A DNA stretch of 60,124 bases from Rhizomucor pusillus (GCA_900175165.2 FWWN02000128.1:1-60124), one strand, 5' to 3'; numbered from the stretch's first letter, positions 24,948-37,820 are shown. Translations and numbers: made by a program. The notes: generated by a model not told the origin, from the letters alone.

Positions 24948-27862
24948 TTTCACTCTCGCTAAGCTTCAAAACGTATTGGAGCTCCTCGTCATATTCATCC
25001 TCTTCCACTGCGATGCCGTTGCGAGGTGAACTGGTATTAGAGCTGAACGGCTCAAGCACTCGAGAGTGCACGTTCCCCCAAACTGAGCCATCGCTTCCTG
25101 CACGGCTGGTTCTATGAGGACTAGAATTTTCGTTTACACTGGGCCATTCATCTTCCTTCCACGACACTGCACTTTGAGAAGGCAAAGAGTTCGTTGCTTC
25201 ATCACCGTTTCCTTCCATATCCAGACTTGCCATTACTGCACTCAGCAGGGCCTCGTCGTCTTCAACGTAATCTCCAGCACTGAAGCTTCCACCACCGTGA
25301 TTGGTACCACTGCCGTTAGGTTGTGGAGAAGGAGCGGTAGCTTCTTCTTTGGATAGCATCAATGCATACTCGAGGAGCTCAGCATCCGAAAGGCCACCCA
25401 AAGTCATCTTGTGTAATTCCTTGGCCTCCCGCTCTCGTTCCTTCTTTTCTTGCTTGAGTGCCTCTTTAGATTCCTTGAGATCTTGCTTTATCTCATAATG
25501 CAACTGCCGGGTATCTGCGCCGCCAGCGAGCCTTGTCCTAGGCTTAAGATTGCGCTTGTCGAGCAGCTGTTTGTCTGGCGAAAAGTCCCATGTCTTGACT
25601 TGGTGGCCAACTGTTGCGACTCCTCTGTAATCATCGCAAAAGATATTTTTCACCCGCATGACATTCACGTCGCCGCGATCAATAGGCGCATTCTTCGGTA
25701 CTCTAAAGAAAATATGGATGAATAATTTCGGATAGACTTTTCAAGAAATTCAAAAGATTGTTAATTGACATACTTGTTGCCCAAGACATTCAGCAGAGTG
25801 CCAGTCAGCGGGTCCCATATGCGGATCCATCCATCATCGCTGCAACATTTGTTCAGTGTTAAAAAAGCTACCAATAGTTTAGCAGACTCAGTTTCTCTTA
25901 CCTGCCACTAACGACTTTGCACGCGTCGATGAAAAGTACACTTATCGCTGCAGCGTGCCCCGTCATGACTCTCAACGGTTTAATCTGTCGTCCACTTCCA
26001 TCCTTGTCTGCAGCATCGCCGTCCCAGAGACATATGGTTCCTACAGTGTCACCTGTAGCTAACAGTCGCGTCGATTTTATCGTGGCTGGTGTCCCTTGCT
26101 GCTCAGAGGTACTACCATTAGACAGGGGAACAACCTTTTTAGATCTTGGTTGCAACAACGCTTGCAGCGATGCATTGGATGCGACTGGTGTAAGATCCCA
26201 CTGCATACAGCTGATAGAACCGATGCAGTGGCCTCCTCCGAAAACGCCGAGGCAGTTGCCGGTATTCAAATCGTACTTGAAGATCTCCTGGCAGCCTTCA
26301 TACGAAACAACTATCACATTCGTCTTGGCATCGTGCTTTATCGTATGCACCGGCATATCCTGGTTCGATGACGGGGCTGCAATAACCAGACGCTGATGGA
26401 CATCTACCGTGCTTGTGGCAGCCGGTGCAGTGCGGTCCAGCAAGTCTTGCCGTCTATGAATCTCTCGGTGTTTCTTTGCGATCTCGTTCACATTGATGTT
26501 CCAGTAGCTGATGGAACCGTCAACGTGACCCGAAAGCACTCCAAATGATTTTATCACTTGCAGAACGGTTGGAGTCATTCCGTTCCCTATACACATTGCT
26601 CAAGTTACTGCCACGCCCCACATTATCATCGTCATCAACATTTTTCGATTGAATATTTACCATATAAATTTTCTGCACAGGTGCCGGTAAGAATATCCCA
26701 AATCTTGATGTTACCGTTTTCGCTTGCGCTTAGGGCAACATCAGATGTAAACGCAGGCAAATCCAATGCCGTCACACATCCTTGATGAAACTCGGCAAAC
26801 ACTTTCAATTGTCTTCCAACGACAGTCTTGGTTCGCACGGTCATGGTAACAAAACCAGCATGGAATCCCCACAAAATGCGTTGTCTTTTCACGATCACGG
26901 TCAGCCTTTTCAATCAAATCTCTCGCGTTGACTTGTATCCAACTCACCCTTCTATTTTCACTACGCTAACTCGCATTGGCACCCCGTCATCGGTGCTATA
27001 AAGCCGATGACGATCAACTTTGCCCGTCGATGGATTGCATTTTACAGCCATGCCTAGATACAGATACTTAGCACATTGATCAAGCCGTATATGGTACACG
27101 GTGTTACCTAGCTCGCTGCTAGCGACAAGCATCCAAGGATTCTCGAGATCAACGGACATGGCGTCAATTGATCCTATTCGAGGATTGAACTGAATAGCCG
27201 TTCCGCGGCCTTTCTCCCATTTTCTACAGTGTATTCTTAAAATCACGCACATTGCTCTTCTGTAAGCAATATATACCTTAGGAGATGAGCGCGCAAGATA
27301 TATTCAGATTTCCAACTCTCGGGACGTAACCTCTTGAACGGTAATGCGCCGAAATACGCACAAAATGCGTTTTTCCCTGTTGTTTGTGAAAATACTACAT
27401 GTGAAATGCAAGCTTGCATAACCAAAAGCAAACTCGGAAACTTACAGCACTTGTCGTCAGTCACGATGTGTCTCCAATATCGACAGACAGTTGATGCCGT
27501 GCTCAGCGATACTGGATCCAAATGGGAGAAAACATGTGTTATGATCTCAAGTGATAACTGTTGAATGTAGCAAGGTGTCCTGCCGCTATCACATTCCACG
27601 GTAAGTTTCCCTTTTGACAAATCACACAAAACGCAAAATCCCAGCAATCATCTTACTTTGCAGACGGCAGTTCTCTTGTTGCCTTGCCTTTGCCTTTGAC
27701 TTTAGGCAGGCTGTTTTCATTGTCGGATAAACTTGGTTCGAAGCCATGTTGTGTACCAGATAGGGTGGATAAGTCTTGTAACTGTTGTTGCTTTTGCTGT
27801 TGTTCTTGCTCGATATGTGTTGATAGTTCTTCTTCGTAGCAGTCGTTGGTATCGAAAGACAT
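24943..27862 (-). CDS. F-box / WD40 / ubiquitin-interacting-motif protein, Ufo1-like
   Basis: Likely substrate receptor of an SCF ubiquitin ligase. Eight exons (27657-27862, about 27446-27585, 27277-27376, 26948-27223, 26661-26884, 25902-26586, 25774-25839, 24943-25702) give about 818 residues. An F-box lies at about 78-116 (LSLEIITHVFSHLDPVSLST). WD40 blades follow (SENGNIKIWD, HVDGSISYWN, TVGTICLWDGD, DDGWIRIWD), then three UIM-like helices at about 671-687 (DAELLEYALMLSKEE), 713-729 and 801-817 (EELQYVLKLSESE). F-box plus WD40 plus C-terminal UIMs is the layout of yeast Ufo1, which degrades HO endonuclease and is itself turned over through its UIMs; S. pombe Pof10 is a shorter relative. 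Intron 1 has two in-frame acceptors six bases apart. The ATG at 27862 is the first in frame. Confidence 0.9.
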
Positions 27863-28259
27863 GAAACGGTGGGGGGAAGAAAAGCTAAAGTTCGTCGTTG
27901 CAAAGTTCGGCTCGATCAAGTCTTGTTGGAATCGTCAAGCCGCAGTAATTCTTGAGAAGGAAAAAAAGAAAACTGGTCTATGTCGGTGGTGGTGCTGCAG
28001 CCGCTCTAAAGGACTTTGTGATTTCTGTTGTTTGGTATTCTCACAACCAAAGGAAACAGAAGACAGAATCTAGAAAAGGCGAATGAGTACGCCGGTGCGT
28101 TTTTGTAGAAACAAAAATGGGTGGGCGTGTGGTGCAAGGGGTAAAAAGTGGATTTCTTTGCCAGCCCGCTACCAAAATTGTCATGCAGCAGCAGCGCACC
28201 AAACTTCGTACTGAGGTCCGTTCCTTCTTTCTTGGCAATCAAGTCTTCGTTTTTCAACC
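27863..28259. other. Divergent promoter region, Ufo1-like / VPS60
   Basis: 397 bases between two divergent start codons. No distinct TATA box or repeat seen. Confidence 0.5.
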
Positions 28260-29247
28260 ATGAATCGACTTTTCGGAACAACCAAAAAGACCCCCAAGCC
28301 AACCCTCAATGATGCCATTACTTCGGTCAGTTTACGATGCGTATGTTGTCTCTTTGCGTCTTTGCGCTAATTTGTAGTTTAACAGACGGACGTCCGCACG
28401 GATGCCATTGAAGTCAAGATCCGAAAGCTTGATGCCGAGCTGACAAGATACCGCGATCAAATGAAGAAAATGCGCGACGGGCCTGCTAAGGTAAATCCGG
28501 ATAGTGATTCCGAGAGCTTGACGAGAGCACTGTATTCAAACAGAAGGTTAGAAATCGGTGCAGCAGAAGGCCTTAAGAGTTTTGAAGCAACGGAAACTGT
28601 AAGATATAAAGTCGATGGATTGGCATGACATGCAGTGACTAAGTTGACGATGTAGCTACGAAGCACAGCGAGATAACCTTCAACAGCAATCGTTTAATAT
28701 GGAGCAGGCACAGATGACTACCGAGAATTTGCGAAACGTTATGGCAACCGTAGATGCCATGCAGACCGCGAACAAGGAGATGAAGAAGCAATACAAGAAT
28801 GTCAATATCGATAAGATCGATGTAAGAGGAGAAAGACAATGATATGGTTTTAAACTTTATGCTCATCACCGTTTGACTTGCAGCAATTACAAGATGAGAT
28901 GGAGGATCTAATTGAGCAAGCTAACGAGGTGCAAGAATCCTTGGGTCGATCCTACAACTTGCCGGAGGACATTGATGAAGAGGATTTGGAAGCAGAGTTG
29001 GATGCCTTGGGCGATGAACTGGAATTTGACGAGGAAGAAGTTCCATCATATCTCCAGGATGTCGTATCTACGGAATTGCCAAAGGCTGCTGAAACGGATC
29101 CTCAGCAACAGCAGCAGCAACAGGTAAACTGAACAAATACATCAGTTGGTGTAGAAACTAGTATTTAACGATGCAAATTAGAAAAATGATGTGCAGCTGG
29201 ATGAATTTGGCCTACCCATAGCCGCCCAGACTCCCATGAAGGCATAA
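28260..29247 (+). CDS. VPS60: ESCRT-III-associated protein Vps60/CHMP5
   Basis: Snf7-family protein acting with Vta1/Vps4 in multivesicular body sorting. Six exons (28260-28325, 28386-28490, 28552-28598, 28656-28821, 28884-29123, 29182-29247) give 229 residues, identical in length to yeast Vps60. It starts [20 protein letters not shown], typical of CHMP5. The basic core helices ([20 protein letters not shown], then [12 protein letters not shown]) are followed by an acidic C-terminal half ([16 protein letters not shown]), a run of seven Gln and a final [12 protein letters not shown]. The third exon is only 47 nt, and its acceptor (TTAG, 28548-28551) is fixed by frame. Confidence 0.96.
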
Positions 29248-31158
<1,911 letters not shown>

Positions 31159-31682
31159 AGGAAAAAAAAAAAAAAAGAGCAATACCCATTCCACAGCTGA
31201 TGGCGCGCTATATTTTTTCTCTCTCGCCAATAAAGATAAAGAAAGAAAACATCTCGATCTTTAGATTATGTTTGTTTGAAAAACCTCCTTTTGGAAAAAC
31301 CTCCTTGTTGCACATTTTATGTGACAGCCAACATCAGCAGCCGATCGGCTTGGTGATGCCGGCCGGCGGCAGGTCATCCACTCTCGGAAAAATCTTGGCA
31401 AAGCGCGGAAAAAACTGAAATTGAGAATACGGTGTCCATGGTAACAGGAAACGTTTTGGCAACCACGTAGGCAACGCGCCGCGAAAGACAGAAGCTGCTC
31501 CGTGCGTTCGCGCTCCGTAAGCCTCGCAACACGTGGAAATCATACAATCTTCATAAGGTTATCCCGACATGCAAAGTGGGGGATGGGCAGCTCTGGAGCA
31601 AGCCACTGAGGAGGGCAGCGGGTAAAATTTGGGATTCTTATCGTCCGCGTTCCAAGCGTTACTAATTCGTTCTTTATTCTAA
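31159..31682. other. Intergenic, GFUS / NDE1
   Basis: GFUS 3' end (A-rich run at 31163-31177, poly(A) signal) and NDE1 promoter. A short direct repeat AAAAACCTCCTT occurs twice (about 31278-31305). No gene supported. Confidence 0.5.
31229..31234 (+). terminator. Poly(A) signal of GFUS
   Basis: AATAAA about 70 bases after the stop codon. Confidence 0.55.
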
Positions 31683-33676
31683 ATGCAGGCAGCAACTCGA
31701 GCTGTTAGAGCAGGCAAGCACCCCTCGACATTGACAATTACGAGTATTCATTGTCGGCTAACTTGTACCGTAGGCGCCTGCGCTGGCGTTGCTCGACGAG
31801 TCGTCCCTAAGGCACAACTTCTTCACCAGATCCGCTTCAACAGCACAGAGGCAGCTGCATCTGCCGCTGCTGCTGGAAGCAAAAAGTCCTTTTCCAAATG
31901 GCGCCTGTTCAAGAACGTCGTCAAGTACGGTTTCGTCGGTGCCATCGCTTACGGTGGTTACGGCAAGTGTTCTGCGACACTAAAACTGATAAGAAAGTCG
32001 TTCTAATTCAACTTGCTTACAGAAATGTATCAGCACCGCCATCCTGCTGAGCAGGCCGAATTGGATCCTACCAAGAAGACGATTGTTGTTTTGGGCAGCG
32101 GCTGGGCTTCCACATCGTTTTTGAAGGCCATTGATACCGATCAGTACAACGTGGTCGTCGTGTCACCACGGAACTACTTTTTGTTCACCCCGCTTTTGCC
32201 CAGCTGCACCGTTGGCACAGTCGATGTTCGCTCCATCGTTGAACCCGTGAGATTTATCACACGCCACAAGTCAAGAGATGTCAAGGTGTACGAGGCAGAG
32301 TGTACCGATATCGATCCCGAGAAGAAGGTTATTACCATTGCAGGTAAAGATAGCATACTCTTTTTTCCATGCATCCCCGTGAATGATTCACATCTAATCT
32401 CCATATGTAGATAATTCGGAAATCAAGGGCTCTCAGGCTGAAAGTACCATTCCCTATGATTACTTGGTCATCGGTGTGGGTGCTACCAACCAGACTTTTG
32501 GTATCAAGGGTGTTGAGCAGTACGGTTGCTTCTTGAAGGAAGTTTGGGATGCCCAAAAGATCCGAACAAAGTTGATGGATTGCATTGAAACTGCTGCTTT
32601 CCCTGGACAATCCTCTGAGGAAATTGATCGTTTGTTGCACATGGTCGTTGTCGGCGGTGGTCCCACCGGTGTAGAATACGCTGCTGAATTGCACGACTTC
32701 CTGATCGACGACTTGACTGCATGGTATCCAGGTAATGTACACATAAATCGTATAGATAGGAGCTGCAAGAATATTAACGCTGAGCGAATGTAGAACTTGC
32801 CGGCAAGGTCAAGATTACTTTGGTTGAAGCTCTGCCAAACGTGCTACCAGCCTTTTCCAGGCAGCTGATTGAATACACTGAATCCACGTTCAAGGAGCAG
32901 AACATTACTATCCACACAAAGACAATGGTCAAGGAAGTCCGCGAAAAGGAAATCGTGGTACAACGTCCTGATGGCAATCTCGACACTATTCCCTACGGTC
33001 TCTTGGTGTGGGCAACTGGTAACACTACCCGTCCCTTAGTCCGCAATTTGATGGCCAAGTTCCCCGAGACACAGACTATTCGTCGCGGTCTGGCTGTTGA
33101 TGACTGGTTGCGTCTCAAAGGTTCCGAAGATATCTTTGCTCTCGGCGATGCCAGCGCCACCAAGTATGCTCCAACTGCGCAGGTTGCCGCTCAGCAGGGC
33201 AAGTACCTAGCACGCGTATTTGCACAGATGGCTGCTCAGGAAAGACTCGAGAGCGAATTGACCAACGCAGTCTCCGACGAGGAACGCACCAAGAAGGAAC
33301 GTAAACTCCAAAAGGCAAAGGATATTAAGCCATTCCAGTACTCTCACCAAGGCTCGCTTTGGTAAGCTTGCTGCTGCTGCTGCTAATGACGACTCACTGA
33401 CGTTTAACTACCTTCCTTTTACAGCTACATTGGTTCCGACAAGGCTATCGCCGATTTGCCACTTGGACCAGGCAACCTTGCATCAGGAGGCGTTGGTAAG
33501 TGCTCAACTTTTCCTATTTTCCATCATGAAGTATTCTAAGAAAAAATGTTTTAGCTACCTATGCTTTCTGGCGATCTGCCTACATTTCGAACCTGTTCTC
33601 AGGACGAAACCGTACACTTGTTATCACTGATTGGCTGAAGAAGACTATTCTCGGCCGTGATATTTCTAGAGAATAG
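31683..33676 (+). CDS. NDE1: External rotenone-insensitive NADH dehydrogenase (type II)
   Basis: Single-polypeptide FAD enzyme on the mitochondrial inner membrane that passes electrons from NADH to ubiquinone without pumping protons. Six exons (31683-31962, 32023-32343, 32411-32731, 32794-33361, 33425-33495, 33555-33676) give 560 residues, the length of yeast Nde1. An Arg-rich presequence (about 1-55) is followed by a hydrophobic stretch (VVKYGFVGAIAYGGYG). The FAD motif is TIVVLGSGWASTSFLKAI, the NADH motif is MVVVGGGPTGVEYAAEL, and EDIFALGDASA closes the FAD site. The C-terminus (ATYAFWRSAYISNLFSGRNR) is the membrane-anchoring helix of the family. No EF-hand insertion is present. Intron 1 (31963-32022) requires a GC donor. 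Internal (matrix) orientation cannot be excluded from sequence alone. Confidence 0.96.
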
Positions 33677-33931
33677 AGTAGAATAGACATAGATGTTTTG
33701 TTTGATTGCTTTTTTTTTCCTTTCTACTATGCATACATTTACATAAACTTTCATATTCAATGCAGCTTTGATACTCATTCTTGAGTTTCGTAACTTTTTT
33801 TTCTTGTTGACTACGTCACTTTACATGTCGCGTATACAAACCCATGTGAGAAAACACCCTTGTCGCATTAATTTAAAATGGTGGGAGCAGAATGTCACCT
33901 TTGTCTTTACTCCAGCTTATCTCGAAGAACA

Positions 33932-34346
33932 ATGCAGCCTCAACCAGCTCGTAGGTGTCAAACAGTTGTTGAGTTTCACAACATTTATTTTGACATTCAT
34001 GTAGAGAAAGTCGGCGGTATGCGAGTGAAGAGTTCGCCTAACCACTTTACTCCTCTTCGATCAGAGTGAGTGCTTATGTTATTACCTTGGCGTTGTAGAA
34101 GACCTGCCATGTTAACAATAGAATGCTTCTTGTAGACACGAGCAACAGAACGAATCTAAGGAGCTATCTCCACAAGAAGAAAGAGAACAAAAGGAGGAAG
34201 CCAAGGCTCTTCGACAGCAGCAAATCCACCAAATGAAAGGCGAGACTGCATCTATGGACGCGCATAACCCCAAGGGAAACCCACATCAATTCGGACGAAG
34301 CTCGAATATCAATCCCGCCACCCAGCAGCGATCATTCAATCACTGA
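33932..34346 (+). CDS. Small hydrophilic Gln/Glu-rich protein, unknown
   Basis: Two exons (33932-34065, 34136-34346; GTGAGT...GTAG, in phase) give 114 residues; starting at the second Met (34019) would give 85. Not recognised. The second exon is strongly charged and Gln-rich (KELSPQEEREQKEEAKALRQ) and is probably helical; the C-terminus is polar (NPHQFGRSSNIN). The clean splice and open frame across two exons support a real gene. No signal peptide or membrane segment is visible. Confidence 0.5.
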
Positions 34347-34821
34347 ATTAGATGCTAAATACTCGTTCTATTTTCGTTCGTTTATCCGTTTGTACATAAG
34401 AGAATAAACGCTGCTAGTTGCGCGATTGCTTAAGTATATTCAAGGATGCATATTAGCCGTTCTTTATCGAGTAGCAATGACGAATGCTGTAGTTATTTGT
34501 AAGTCTTTCGTTGGAAGACTTGATCAATGAATTGCAGGGCTTATTTTGACAGCAATTGATCTCTCGCTGCAGGCAATCAGTCAAGAGCAATTACGATCAT
34601 CGACAATTTCTTGACACGTAGTTATATAAGTTTCATTCAAATACACAAGAAATACAATTGATCTCTGCTGTGAACAAAGAGCAATGTATATTTTTTTATG
34701 TGGCAACAATGGGCGACAAAAAAAGCGTGGCTTGATTCCCTTGACTTTTTTCCCGCTCGGGCTTAAAATCTTCTCTCAAAAAAAATTTTTCGTCCTCTTT
34801 CTCTTCCAGGCGGTTATTATA
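34347..34821 (+). promoter_or_regulatory. RPL7 promoter region
   Basis: 475 bases between the small gene and RPL7. An A8/T5 block containing the palindrome AAAAATTTTT at 34781-34790 lies 32 bases before the ATG, followed by a pyrimidine tract. No TATA box. No gene supported. Confidence 0.45.
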
Positions 34822-36176
34822 ATGGTTTCCTAGTAAGTACCGTTTACATTGCGTATGTGAACGGCAGGTTATTTGTCCAGCCTGCACCTTCCTCCTCCTC
34901 CTCTTCTCTCTCCTCTCCTTGCATATATGTTACGCTATTATTCGAACTATACCAGCGCTCCGGGAACAACCCTTGCGATTCTCGATCCTTGGTCTTGCAG
35001 CAAAATGGGTTTTTGTACTACTCTACCACAACCGCAGTGACGCGCAGTTGCAACAATATCACAGCTTATGGCTTCTTCGACTTGTCGCGTAACTTGAGGA
35101 GAGAGAGAAGGGAGGATGAATGGCTGGCTGACATGCTACATTGTCGTCGTCTTGCAATTTTTCTAGTTCAGGAACTGACTTGAAAAATTTTTGCCTTGCA
35201 CAGCACCGTTCCCACCGTTAAGGACATCACTGTCCCCGAGACTCTTTTGAAGAAGCAGAAGGCCGCTGCCAAGACCGAGGCCGAGCTCAAGGCTCAAGAG
35301 GCCGAAAAGAAGAAGGCAAGTTTTGACGCCAAAAATTTTTGGTCCTCTCTCTCTCCCTCTCTGCGGCGTGATTCGATGATGATACTCGGGGTCAAACCCA
35401 TTGACTAGCGCAGAAGCGATGCTGTCAATAATCGTTAACCATCTTTCGGGGCTGACGAAATCACGCTACATATGGACGAGGAGAATAAGGAGGAAAATGT
35501 GATTTGGGAACCATGCAGTTAGAACTGACACTGGAATGGTTTCCTATAGGCCCTTGTTGCTAAGCGCAAGGAAATCGCCGCACGCACCAAGAAGTACTAC
35601 CAAGAGTACCGCCAGGCCGAGCAGGCTATTGCCAAGGCTCGCAAGGAGGCCAAGAAGAACGGTGAATACTTTGTTCCCGCTGAGAACAAGTTGGTGTTCG
35701 TTGTCCGTATCCGCGGTATCAACAACATCCCTCCCAAGCCCCGCAAGGTCTTGCAATTGTTCCGTCTTCTTCAGATCAACAACGGTGTCTTCATCCGTTT
35801 GAACAAGGCCACCTCTGAGATGCTCCAGCTCATCCAGCCCTACGTTGCCTACGGCTACCCCAACTTGAGCACCATCCGCGAGCTCATCTACAAGCGCGGT
35901 TACGCCAAGGTCAACAAGCAGCGCATCCCCATCTATGACAACGAGGTCATTGAAGCTGCTCTTGGCAAGTACGGCATCGCCTCCGTGGAGGACTTGATCC
36001 ACGAGATCTACACCGTTGGCCCCCACTTCAAGGAAGCCAACAACTTCTTGTGGCCCTTCAAGCTCTCCAACCCCACTGGCGGTTGGAACAGCCGCAAGTT
36101 CAACCACTTCATCCAGGGCGGTGACTTTGGTAACCGTGAACACTTCATCAACCCGTTGGTCAAGGCCATGAACTAA
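34822..36176 (+). CDS. RPL7: 60S ribosomal protein uL30 (L7)
   Basis: Cytosolic large-subunit ribosomal protein. Three exons: 34822-34832 (11 nt: ATG GTT TCC TA), 35204-35315 and 35550-36176, giving 249 residues. The N-terminal Lys/Ala-rich extension (about 12-70) is followed by the uL30 core ([60 protein letters not shown]) and the usual ending [19 protein letters not shown]. The first acceptor lacks an in-frame ATG downstream, so the 11-nt exon is needed. Intron 1 is long (371 nt). Intron 2 (35316-35549) uses a GC donor and carries a box C/D snoRNA. Codon use is strongly C-ending, as expected for very high expression. A poly(A) signal is at 36209-36214. Confidence 0.97.
35366..35466 (+). 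ncRNA. Box C/D snoRNA in RPL7 intron 2
   Basis: Within the intron 35316-35549 there is a perfect C box ATGATGA (35376-35382) and a D box CTGA (35452-35455). A closing stem GCGTGAT (35366-35372) pairs with ATCACGC (35460-35466), extended inward by TCG/CGA. One base upstream of the D box lies ACCATCTTTCGGG (35438-35450), complementary over 13 nt to the conserved LSU rRNA segment CCCGAAAGATGGT (rRNA sequence from memory). C' and D' boxes are degenerate (TTGA near 35401, CGATGC near 35417). Yeast RPL7A and RPL7B introns host C/D snoRNAs snR39 and snR59, which guide 2'-O-methylation in this same LSU region, so it may be their counterpart. Intron location and the stem position fit processing by debranching and exonucleases. 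Confidence 0.82.
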
Positions 36177-37100
36177 AGTCTTCCCTGCTTCTGTTGTGTT
36201 GTGCGTTGAATAAAGGAAAAGGTTTTCTCTTCTTTCTCCTTTGTTGTGTAAATTCATGTTATCATACTCTAATAATTCTAGAAGAATTAAAAATGGTCAT
36301 TTCCTTTAATTCCACTATGGTACCAGTGATGTTTGTGGTTAACCAGAAAAGAAGAAAATTCTTTAAATGAAGGAGATCAATGCACAGGCAATAATTTGAC
36401 GTTTGCCAAAACAATGTGTGATGCAAATCTTATTTTGCTGTTTGATCCAGTACAATGTTGCGCAAACTGCATACTTTTATATATAAACCTTACACGATGC
36501 ACTTGATCCGTTGCAAACAATCAACTAATTCCTCCAAATTACTATTACAGTGAAGATAACGACACAGGATCAGCTTTAGAGAGCACATTCGCTAAGCAGA
36601 AGTGTAGACATGACATTACCGTTTATCCTGACAATCCGAGCAGTTCCAACTTGACGCAGGTCAACAAAAAAACGCCATGTAATCTACAACAGTTTATATT
36701 CGCATTTTGAAGGGGATCATATGCGAGGAATATGCAAGCCGCAGCATCCATATCATGCAACACGCTGTCCAGGGTCTTCGTGTACTAAATGTAGTTCGCT
36801 TTGCAGTGAAAAAGTGTTAAATATCCTAGATATATGGAATAGGAAAGCTTAAATTTGGATGCTAATCAAGTTGAGCGATTAGAATACCTTTACGAGCCGG
36901 GTTATTGAAAGGTTATTGAAAGCTCGACAACGACAAGATCATGGAAATATTACGAGATCCAAACAGCCACTGTTGGCGCTGTTGCGGAGAAAAATTCTAC
37001 ATGCCAAATTTGGGTGGGTCGGTCGGACTGGGAGGCTCGCACTTGCCTTGGAGCACACAGCAAGCGTAGTAGACTCCTTCCCTTTTAAACATAATCACCA
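36177..37100. other. Intergenic, RPL7 / RPL14
   Basis: About 920 bases, AT-rich in the left half. Apart from the RPL7 poly(A) signal and the RPL14 promoter I see no gene, RNA or repeat. Confidence 0.5.
36209..36214 (+). terminator. Poly(A) signal of RPL7
   Basis: AATAAA 33 bases after the stop codon. Confidence 0.6.
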
Positions 37101-37806
37101 TGGTGGTAAGTAACCTAGCAAACGATGATGCTTTCATGATGTGTGCGTGAGTGATGGATACGCTACGTATATGGATGGATGGATGTTTGGAGCAAGGAGC
37201 AGAGCAGCTATCAGAAACAGAAAGAACGTCAGAATCGCTAATTCACGAATGCAGAAAGGTTCCTTCAAGCGTCAAGTTGAAGTTGGCCGCGTTGTGCTCC
37301 TTCCCGAGGAGGGCAACAAGCTCGCCGTCATTGTTGACATTGTCGACCACAAGCGCGTAAGTTTCAATGCCATTGAATGACAGTAAAATGCTTAATTGGT
37401 TCTCACCTTGTTGCGCTATACAACAGGCTGTCATCGATGGTCCCACCACTGGTGTCGCCCGCCAGCCCTACTCCTTCAAGCGCCTTGTCTTGACCAACTT
37501 GGTCGTCAAGAGCCTTCCCCGCAACGCTGGTAGCAAGATCGTCAAGGAATACGTCGAAAAGAACAACATTGTTGCTGCTTGGGAGAAGACTGCCTGGGCT
37601 CAGAAGCTCAAGACCCGTGAGGTCCGTGCTAACCTCACCGACTTTGAACGCTTCAAGTTGAGAAAGCTCAAGGCTCAGGTAAGACCGGCAAAATTACAGT
37701 ATTATCAGCATATGTATTAACTGTTTCGCTCTTCTGCTTTCCTCAATAGCGTCGCTTTGCTCTTCGCTCTGCTCTCAAGGAAGCCAAGAAGTCCGTCAAG
37801 GCTTAA
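37101..37806 (+). CDS. RPL14: 60S ribosomal protein eL14
   Basis: Cytosolic large-subunit ribosomal protein. Four exons: 37101-37106 (only ATG GTG), 37255-37356, 37427-37678 and 37750-37806, giving 138 residues. The eL14 signature is clear: FKRQVEVGRVVLLPEEGNKL, then AVIVDIVDHKRAVIDGPTTG, KRLVLTNLVVKSLP and TDFERFKLRKLKAQ. It has the short fungal C-terminus ending KEAKKSVKA rather than the animal Ala/Lys tail. Introns in phase 0 throughout. A poly(A) signal (AATAAA, 37815-37820) lies nine bases after the stop. It is convergent with the EST1/SMG gene. Confidence 0.96.
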
Positions 37807-37814
37807 ATGTTCTC

Positions 37815-37820
37815 AATAAA
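37815..37820 (+). terminator. Poly(A) signal of RPL14
   Basis: AATAAA just after the stop codon. Confidence 0.6.

Noticed and set aside
34833..35203. Possible snoRNA in the long RPL7 intron 1
   Set aside because: No RTGATGA C box, and no convincing H/ACA hairpin pair could be drawn.
35544..36257. Minus-strand 237-codon frame opposite RPL7
   Set aside because: Shadow of a highly codon-biased ribosomal-protein exon.
37107..37254. Possible C/D snoRNA in RPL14 intron 1 (GATGATG present)
   Set aside because: C box lacks the final A in register and there is no CTGA D box or closing stem.
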